From contig CAJUHR010000045.1 in assembly GCA_910586255.1 (NCBI GenBank), positions 1 to 29,192 on the forward strand: a DNA stretch of 29,192 bases. Reading direction: 5' to 3'. The notes under the pieces were generated by a model that was not told the origin of the DNA, did no database searches, and saw only the letters and a list, made by a program, of their open reading frames with translations. The stretch is from an uncultured Lachnospiraceae bacterium. Its GTDB lineage: Bacteria; Bacillota; Clostridia; Lachnospirales; Lachnospiraceae. Positions 24,895 through 29,192 of the stretch are shown here, piece by piece. The stretch's first letter is position 1, and each line of letters opens with the position of its first letter. Both the position numbers and the translations under genes were made by a program.

Positions 24895-25347
24895 TTAGTT
24901 CAAAACCACCAGCACATCCCCCGTATCTACTGTGGTTCCCTGGGATACCAGGATCTGCTTTACCACGCCTGCCTGCGGCGCCACGATCTCATTCTCCATC
25001 TTCATGGCTTCCACCACCATCAGGCAGTCACCTGCATTCACGCTCTGCCCTACGGAGGAAGTAATGGAAAGCACCTTTCCAGGCATCGGGCATTCCACCT
25101 GTACATCTGCCCCACCAACCGGCGCTGCTGCCGGAGCGGAAGCCGGTACTGCCATGGGAGCCGCAGACGCCTGCATCGGGACTGCTGCCTGCATCGGAGA
25201 TGCCATCTGAAGCATCTGGGGCGCCATGGGGGCCTGCGCTGCCATCATCGGCATCCCCTGATTCATGGGCATCCCCTGTCCCATTGCCCCTGCCTTCTCA
25301 ATATCCACCTCATAAACCTTCTGGTTCATACGCACAATATACTTCAT
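24895..25347 (-). CDS. madF: Biotin carboxyl carrier protein of the malonate decarboxylase
   Basis: A 150-residue biotinyl protein: a short N-terminal domain (MKYIVRMNQKVYEVDIEKAG), a Met/Ala/Pro-rich linker at about 21-77, and a C-terminal biotinyl domain. The biotinylated lysine is K116 in VVEAMKMENE. It shuttles CO2 from the MadC/MadD carboxyltransferase to MadB. The ATG at 25347 is preferred because GGAGG lies 8 bases upstream; a GTG at 25362 would be part of that site. The linker is unusually rich in methionine compared with the common Pro/Ala linkers of GcdC-type proteins. In Malonomonas the biotin protein is madF; the symbol follows that role, although its place in the operon differs here. 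Confidence 0.88.
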   Translation of the reverse strand: MKYIVRMNQKVYEVDIEKAGAMGQGMPMNQGMPMMAAQAPMAPQMLQMASPMQAAVPMQASAAPMAVPASAPAAAPVGGADVQVECPMPGKVLSITSSVGQSVNAGDCLMVVEAMKMENEIVAPQAGVVKQILVSQGTTVDTGDVLVVLN

Positions 25348-25363
25348 CTCAATTTCCTCCACC

Positions 25364-25387
25364 TTTTTTGTTTTCTTTTTTGTTTTC
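25364..25387. repeat. Tandem 12-bp repeat in front of the biotin protein gene
   Basis: TTTTTTGTTTTC occurs twice in perfect tandem in the gap between the pump gamma gene and the biotin carrier gene. On the mRNA it gives an A-rich leader just before GGTGGAGG, which may keep the ribosome-binding site unfolded. It is a possible slippage site. Confidence 0.6.
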
Positions 25388-25403
25388 TACAAAAATCGCA
25401 CCT

Positions 25404-25748
25404 TTACTGCACTCTCACCACTGATTGAAATACAATCTGCTCCATTGGCAAGCCCGATTCCTCCAGAACCGTGGCCATAATCACTGCCAGGACGTCATCC
25501 TCTTCTGAAGCTGTAAATCCCGGAGCAGCCGGCTGAGCGGCCGGAATGGCCGGAGCAGGCGCCGGAGCTTTCTTTTCCGCTGCCGGAGCTGTTTTAGGCT
25601 CTTCCTTCCCCTTTACAACCGTTGCCAGGATCTTAGACATCACCTGGATGAAAATGGCCAAGATCGCCAGTTCCAGCATAACGATTGCCATTCCTGTAAT
25701 GGAAATCACAACCGCATCACCAAGATTAACTGCCTGTCCTGCTAACAT
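25404..25748 (-). CDS. OadG-type sodium pump gamma subunit
   Basis: A 114-residue OadG family protein. One membrane helix (AVVISITGMAIVMLELAILAIFIQVM, residues about 12-37) is followed by a Lys/Pro/Ala-rich linker (KKAPAPAPAIPAAQPA) and a small C-terminal segment (DDVLAVIMATVLEESG). Family members stabilise the beta pump subunit and link it to the soluble subunits. It is the first gene of the malonate operon, with GGAGG before ATG 25748 and the LysR-controlled promoter region upstream. Only 56 bases separate it from the biotin protein gene. The C-terminal ATVLEESG part resembles the helical tail of glutaconyl-CoA decarboxylase small subunits. Confidence 0.85.
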   Translation of the reverse strand: MLAGQAVNLGDAVVISITGMAIVMLELAILAIFIQVMSKILATVVKGKEEPKTAPAAEKKAPAPAPAIPAAQPAAPGFTASEEDDVLAVIMATVLEESGLPMEQIVFQSVVRVQ

Positions 25749-25940
25749 GTGATCACCTCCGTTTCGTATAATGTTTTTTAAGCTACAGAACTGATTCAGG
25801 CAAAAAGACAGTCTTCATCAATGTTATTTTTTTAAGAATTTTTGTTTTTCAACAATAAAAATTATTTTTTCAAATATTTTTACCTGTCATTGATGCCATC
25901 TCTTTCATACCCTTGTCATGTTTCCTACTTCTTAGTCTAT

Positions 25941-25970
25941 ATTATAATCTTGACATGTCATAACGTCCAA
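25941..25970 (-). promoter_or_regulatory. Promoter of the malonate decarboxylase operon
   Basis: On the minus strand TTGGAC (25965-25970 on the plus strand) is separated by 18 bases from TATAAT (25941-25946). It overlaps the divergent lysR promoter face to face. The 190-base leader that follows contains an imperfect AT-rich hairpin near 25843-25870. Confidence 0.6.
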
Positions 25971-25978
25971 TATATAAT
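25950..25978 (+). promoter_or_regulatory. Consensus promoter of the lysR gene
   Basis: TTGACA (25950-25955), a 17-base spacer, and TATAAT (25973-25978) form a perfect sigma-A type promoter. The palindrome TGACATGTCA (25951-25960) and the inverted pair TCATAAC/GTTATGA (25958-25964 and 26003-26009) overlap or flank it and are candidate LysR binding sites for autorepression and divergent activation. Confidence 0.8.
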
Positions 25979-26024
25979 AAGTCATATATTAATATCATAT
26001 TTGTTATGAATAGGAGGCTCTTCG

Positions 26025-26906
26025 ATGATCGACCTAAACTCTCTGACTTATTTCAAAAAAGTTGCCGAACTGCAGCATTTTACTCTCGCTGCAGAAGAAC
26101 TGCGGGTAGCCCAGTCCTCCTTAAGCCGCACCATCTCCCGCCTGGAGCAATCCCTGGGAGTTCAGCTTTTTGACCGCTCCGGCAGGAATGTTACCCTGAA
26201 CCCGTATGGTGAGATCGTACTCCGCCATACCAATCGGATCCTGCAGGAGCTCCATGATATTGAACGTGAGCTGGCCGATTACTCTGACCAGTCCCATCAG
26301 CTGGTTACCTTATCGTTATATGCTGCTTCCAAACTTCTCCCTCAACTGGTCACTACCTTTAAGCAGAGATATCCCTCCATCCGTCTAAAGGTCATCCAGG
26401 AAAGTCCCAGCTCTGAAATTTCCGAAGAATGCGACCTGACCCTTTCCTCCTCCATTTATCCGCTTAGCGCTCCCAACACCATCACCTTGTTTTCGGAGGA
26501 CATCCTGCTGGCACTGCCGGAGTCCAGTCCCCTGGCCAACCGCCCATGCGTGAACCTGATTGAAGTCTCCCACGAACAATTCATCTGCCTCCACAAAGGC
26601 AAAAGTCTCCGCAAAATCACGGATACCTACTGCCAGATCGCCGGATTTGAACCTTCTGTCGTTCTGGAAAGCGACAGCCCTGAAATCGTGCGGGAACTGA
26701 TCCATGCCGGCATTGGCATCTCCTTTATTCCTTCCATCACCTGGCAGGGAATGGAGACCAGAAATCTGGCACTGATTCCCATCCATTTCCCGCAATGCAA
26801 ACGATATATTCAGCTTTCCTGGCGCAACGAGGGATACCTTCCCTCTGCCGCTGTCATATTCCGGGATTTTATGAAAGAATACTTCCGGGATTTCAAAAAA
26901 TCATGA
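26025..26906 (+). CDS. LysR family regulator of the malonate operon
   Basis: A 293-residue LysR-type regulator. Residues 1-60 form the winged helix-turn-helix (MIDLNSLTYFKKVAELQHF, SQSSLSRTISRLEQSLG-like segment, LFDRSGRNVTLNPYGEI). The rest is the periplasmic-binding-like ligand domain (VTLSLYAASKLLPQLV, LESDSPEIVRELIHAGIGISF). GGAGG lies 10 bases before ATG 26025. It is divergent from the malonate decarboxylase operon, the usual place for its regulator (as MdcR in Klebsiella), so malonate or a derived metabolite is the probable co-inducer. The assignment of target is by context. Confidence 0.9.
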   Translation: MIDLNSLTYFKKVAELQHFTLAAEELRVAQSSLSRTISRLEQSLGVQLFDRSGRNVTLNPYGEIVLRHTNRILQELHDIERELADYSDQSHQLVTLSLYAASKLLPQLVTTFKQRYPSIRLKVIQESPSSEISEECDLTLSSSIYPLSAPNTITLFSEDILLALPESSPLANRPCVNLIEVSHEQFICLHKGKSLRKITDTYCQIAGFEPSVVLESDSPEIVRELIHAGIGISFIPSITWQGMETRNLALIPIHFPQCKRYIQLSWRNEGYLPSAAVIFRDFMKEYFRDFKKS

Positions 26907-27011
26907 TTAAATACAATAAACAATCTCTTCCTTCTTTCCCTCATAATCCCGATTCAAGCTGCCGATATACTGCTCCGGTGTTCCCTCAAATGATACAGGA
27001 GCAGCCAGCAT
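26907..27011 (-). other. 34-codon open stretch, possible coding relic
   Basis: On the minus strand a short ATG-initiated reading (MLAAPVSFEG, then TPEQYIGSLNRDYEGKKEE) ends with TAA directly against the lysR stop codon. The composition looks protein-like rather than random, resembling the C-terminal end of a larger protein, but I do not recognise the family. It overlaps the end of the primase-like relic in another frame. It is probably degenerate DNA. Confidence 0.3.
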
Positions 27012-27258
27012 CAAGCCTTGGATAATCGAATCCCTCGCCAATCTTTTGCCCCGTAGCTTGTGCCAGTTCTCCCTGCCACTTTGCCATAAGACGCTCTATA
27101 TCATCCATTCCAAGCTTCTCTGTCCGATTTAACAGAACATCCCATTGATCCGGATAGGCGTTCCAGTTCTTATCTGCAAAAGCACTGTTGCCGTCTTTCA
27201 GCACCCTTCCCTGCAGCGGCAGCGCAATCAGATTCCCATATATCCTCAGGGGCTGACA
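26986..27258 (-). pseudogene. Fragment resembling a TOTE-type helicase/primase protein
   Basis: The minus-strand frame open from 27258 reads LRIYGNLIALPLQG, then KDGNSAFADKNWNAYPDQW and a helical stretch ending at 26986. The NLIALPLQG, GNSAF and N-x-YPDQW segments resemble what I remember from archaeo-eukaryotic primase domains of TOTE conflict-system proteins (large helicase-primases). The frame is closed by TAA at 27259-27261, and nothing around it continues the domain, so it would be a small relic of a gene of several kilobases. No ribosome-binding site or start context supports an independent gene. The family call is from memory and uncertain; the fragmentary state is clear. Confidence 0.5.
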
Positions 27259-27404
27259 TTATGTCATTCTCCCCACTGTGATCAATGTTTTTTTATGCTT
27301 TCCTTTCTCAATTCCTTCATAATGCCGATTCAATTATGGATATGGATGATTTTTCATAAGAGGGAACGGTTAAATGAAAGTTTGCCATCCTAACATTTCT
27401 GTGA

Positions 27405-27433
27405 TTGAAAGCCATGGGGAAGTTTGATAGAAT
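27405..27433 (+). promoter_or_regulatory. Promoter of the truncated VOC gene
   Basis: TTGAAA (27405-27410), 17 bases, TAGAAT (27428-27433), followed by AAGGAG before the ATG at 27476. The spacing and boxes are close to sigma-A consensus, so the shortened gene may still be transcribed. Confidence 0.55.
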
Positions 27434-27475
27434 AAATAGCAGGAAATATGACACTCACGAAAAGGAGACGCAGAT

Positions 27476-27763
27476 ATGTTCCGGTATGTACATACAAATA
27501 TCATCGCAAAAGACCGTCCTACCCTTGAAATCTTTTTCTATGACTCAATGGAGGATGCCTGCCGTCAGATCAACCGGTGCAGAATCGCGCACCTTGCTTT
27601 TGAAGTGGATGATGTGGAAGAAACACTGAGGCTCCTCCTTGAAAAAGGCGGAACCCAGGTGGGCGAACTGGTAAAGGCAGCCTATGAGGATGGAAGAAAC
27701 GCTGTCTTTGTCTACGCCGCAGACCCGGAAGGGAATATCCTTGAACTTCAGAGCTGGTCATAA
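27476..27763 (+). pseudogene. VOC/glyoxalase family gene with an internal in-frame deletion
   Basis: The 95-residue reading begins as a vicinal oxygen chelate protein (MFRYVHTNIIAKD) and jumps directly to PTLEIFFYDSMEDACRQIN, then HLAFEVDDVEETLRLLLEKGG and the end FVYAADPEGNILELQSWS. VOC proteins of this type are about 140 residues, so roughly 45-50 residues after AKD are missing. These would include the second and third strands and helix of the first beta-alpha-beta-beta-beta module. The frame is kept and the promoter and ribosome-binding site look good, so a protein may be made. It is unlikely to form the normal metal-binding pocket. Confidence 0.7.
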
Positions 27764-27829
27764 TGGATATCTCTGGTTCCAATCCGTAGTATCATAATCG
27801 ATAAAATCATTTTGGGGAGTGGCAATCAC

Positions 27830-28087
27830 ATGAATGGTCTGATTGAAAACATAGATAAGCTTCATACAACCCAGCTGGGTATGGAACGGATAAAAAGAAA
27901 CTTACAGCTTGAAACCGATGATGTTATTTCCTGGTGCAAAGTACGAATAACAGCCAAAAACACAAAAATCGAAAGGGTCGGGAAGAACTGGTACGCTATT
28001 GCCAGTGACTGCAAAATAACTGTCAACGCCCGCAGCTATACCATTATCACTGCACACAAAATCAATGTACGAAAACGGAGCTGCTAA
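27830..28087 (+). CDS. DUF3781 domain protein
   Basis: An 85-residue DUF3781 protein, recognised from LIENIDKLHTTQLGMERIKRN, DDVISWCKVRI, IERVGKNWYA and ITVNARSYTIITAHK. The molecular function of the family is unknown. I choose the ATG at 27830 because GGGGAG lies about 10 bases upstream; a TTG at 27812 would overlap that site. It ends 2 bases before the next gene, suggesting a two-gene unit. The family is common in clostridial accessory regions. No signal peptide or membrane segment is seen. Confidence 0.8.
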   Translation: MNGLIENIDKLHTTQLGMERIKRNLQLETDDVISWCKVRITAKNTKIERVGKNWYAIASDCKITVNARSYTIITAHKINVRKRSC

Positions 28088-28089
28088 AT

Positions 28090-28734
28090 ATGAATACTCT
28101 GGAAGCAAAGCTGGTAAAAACCTGTTACGGTTATGACGAATTCTATTGGGTCATTGACGGCCAGCCCATTACCGCTTATCTGGAACAGCACAGGCCAGAG
28201 TCCCTTTCCGCCTTCGGCTCATTGTCCGGACTGCTCCCCGCATGGAGCGGGAAACTCATATGGCAGTGGGAAAATGATCTGATCTGGGAAATGGTCTTAA
28301 GCGAAGAGGAATTGAATGTACCCATTCTTGTCTGTGAAGACGACTGCGATCTCTCCTGTATTGTCATTACCGCCCATATCCGTAAGACAGAAACCATGGT
28401 TTATTGGGACAGGATCGGCAGGCTGGATCATTCCCATTTTGATCTCCTGGAATATAACCAAAGCGGGATTCTCTGCCTGGAAACCTATACGGATGAAGAC
28501 TGGGAAAACTACGGCAGCAGCATTGCCCTGGAGCCATATGGAAGCGCACAATATTGGAAATGGGTAAGTGAAAACTGTTATGAGGAACACATACGGAGAC
28601 AGCGGAATTATAGAAAACCCTTTATGCAGGATGAGCAGAATGTGGAATGGATCTGGAGCCCTGGCTGGAAGTTTGAGAGGAAACATTATGAGGCTGTGGT
28701 AGCAGAGTATCAGGAAATAAGGGGCCGTTCATAA
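28090..28734 (+). CDS. Hypothetical protein, 214 residues
   Basis: I do not recognise this protein. It is soluble-looking, acidic and rich in tryptophan, tyrosine and glutamate (FYWVIDGQPI, LIWQWENDLIWEMVL, EWIWSPGWKFERKHY). There is no signal peptide, membrane helix or catalytic motif that I can name. The start ATG at 28090 lies 2 bases after the DUF3781 stop, with CGGAG upstream, so the genes are probably co-transcribed. The composition (many W, D, E and short strand-like segments) is reminiscent of small immunity or SMI1-like proteins, but no family hallmark supports that. No toxin gene is seen nearby. Confidence 0.7.
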   Translation: MNTLEAKLVKTCYGYDEFYWVIDGQPITAYLEQHRPESLSAFGSLSGLLPAWSGKLIWQWENDLIWEMVLSEEELNVPILVCEDDCDLSCIVITAHIRKTETMVYWDRIGRLDHSHFDLLEYNQSGILCLETYTDEDWENYGSSIALEPYGSAQYWKWVSENCYEEHIRRQRNYRKPFMQDEQNVEWIWSPGWKFERKHYEAVVAEYQEIRGRS

Positions 28735-28863
28735 CATCCTGTCCTGCGTTTTGTTCGGGAAAAGATTTGCCATTAGAAAACCGCTCCTTTACAACCATGG
28801 CAAGTTATTGTATGATTATTTTATCAATTTCTAAATATATTTTCGTTCAAGGAGGCTGATCAA

Positions 28864-28992
28864 ATGCCAAGAGGAGTAAAAAAGGAAATCGTTTATAGCG
28901 GGAAGGCTTTAAAGCTGCATGAGAAAATCTTGAAAATGGAATCGGGAAAGTCCGCGGAAGAAATCCTGATTCTCCTTTCTAATAAAACGTGA
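28864..28992 (+). CDS. Small basic protein, 42 residues
   Basis: An ATG-initiated reading (MPRGVKKEIVYSGKALKLHE, ending LILLSNKT) with an excellent AAGGAGG site 8 bases upstream. The sequence is lysine-rich with a predicted helix (residues about 13-38) and no membrane segment. The strong ribosome-binding site and the following transcription terminator favour a real gene. Function is unknown; small basic proteins of this sort occur in clostridial accessory regions. Confidence 0.6.
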   Translation: MPRGVKKEIVYSGKALKLHEKILKMESGKSAEEILILLSNKT

Positions 28993-29040
28993 TTTTCGAT
29001 AATACAGAAGATCAGGAGTATCAATTTTTTCTGATTTTAT

Positions 29041-29085
29041 AAAAAGACCACCCGGCCGGGAGTGACTGGCCTTGGCGGTCTTTTT
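29041..29085. terminator. Bidirectional rho-independent terminator
   Basis: AAAAAGACCACC (29041-29052) pairs with GGCGGTCTTTTT (29074-29085), with one mismatch, around an inner GGCC/GGCC pairing. Runs of A and T on both sides make it work for the plus-strand small gene and the minus-strand deformylase gene, which converge here. Confidence 0.9.
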
Positions 29086-29086
29086 A

Positions 29087-29192
29087 TCATTTCCTCATCA
29101 CAAAAGATTTATTATCAATTGCCCTCATGGTTGCTAAAATGCCATCCAGATGGTCATATTCATGCTGGATCAGTTCAGCCATATCATCATCC
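29087..29192 (-). CDS. def: Peptide deformylase, C-terminal part (cut by window end)
   Basis: The minus-strand frame entering from the window end reads DDDMAELIQHEYDHLDGIL, then ATMRAIDNKSFVMRK and a TGA at 29087-29089. QHEYDHLDG is the third conserved motif of peptide deformylase (HExxH with two metal-binding histidines). The enzyme removes the formyl group from nascent proteins. Only the last 35 residues are inside the window; the two earlier motifs are outside. The tail after the motif is short and slightly unusual (FVMRK), so this may be a secondary deformylase paralogue. Confidence 0.85.
   Translation of the reverse strand, partial: DDDMAELIQHEYDHLDGILATMRAIDNKSFVMRK

Noticed and set aside
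25364..25387. Start of a repeat array or CRISPR
   Set aside because: It has only two tandem 12-base copies without spacers, simple T-rich sequence between two operon genes.
25843..25870. AT-rich imperfect hairpin in the malonate operon leader as a riboswitch
   Set aside because: The stem is only A-T pairs with a bulge, there is no conserved aptamer-like core, and no following terminator or anti-terminator is visible.

Overview
The window looks like chromosomal DNA of an anaerobic, Gram-positive gut-type clostridium, most likely a member of the Lachnospiraceae. The grounds are GGAGG ribosome-binding sites throughout, sigma-A type promoters, DUF3781 and PucR family proteins, and a sodium-pumping decarboxylase. 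No rRNA, tRNA or CRISPR array was seen. The species call is an inference.

Region 1 (about 0.2-7.7 kb, minus strand) is a catabolic block for nucleobases or cyclic ureides. It holds an 8-oxoguanine-deaminase-like amidohydrolase, an NCS2 nucleobase permease, a divergent CodA-family amidohydrolase, a wrecked uracil permease/cytosine deaminase pseudogene, a cyclase-family (isatin hydrolase/kynurenine formamidase fold) hydrolase, a nitroreductase, and a DUF2877 protein (AllH/YlbF-like). A PucR-type regulator is transcribed the other way from 7.9 kb.

Region 2 (9.6-17.0 kb, minus strand) is a tight operon: fdrA, DUF1116 (ylbE/allG-like), carbamate kinase, amidase-signature amidase, NCS2 permease, HAD phosphatase. 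FdrA, DUF1116 and DUF2877 are the three components proposed for oxamate (oxalurate) carbamoyltransferase. With carbamate kinase they would make ATP from an N-carbamoyl amide.

Region 3 (17.6-25.7 kb, minus strand) is a biotin-dependent, Na+-translocating malonate decarboxylase operon of the Malonomonas rubra type. Its order is pump gamma, biotin protein, madB, madA, madE (ACP), madC, madD, madH, madK, with a divergent LysR gene at 26.0 kb. A structured intergenic repeat separates madA from madE, and a fragment of a second madB/oadB lies beyond madK.

Region 4 (26.9-29.2 kb) is an accessory zone. It contains remnants (a probable TOTE-type primase fragment and a VOC gene with an internal deletion), a DUF3781 gene, a hypothetical gene, a 42-residue small ORF, a bidirectional terminator, and the 3' end of a peptide deformylase gene.

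The most interesting reading is that regions 1-3 form one pathway. A cyclic ureide such as barbiturate would be opened to ureidomalonate, phosphorolysed by the FdrA complex to malonamate plus carbamoyl phosphate (ATP via carbamate kinase), deamidated by the amidase to malonate, and decarboxylated to acetate plus CO2 with Na+ export. Each enzyme family fits its step, but the substrate assignments are inference. The conventional alternative is oxalurate to oxamate, with the malonate operon merely adjacent.
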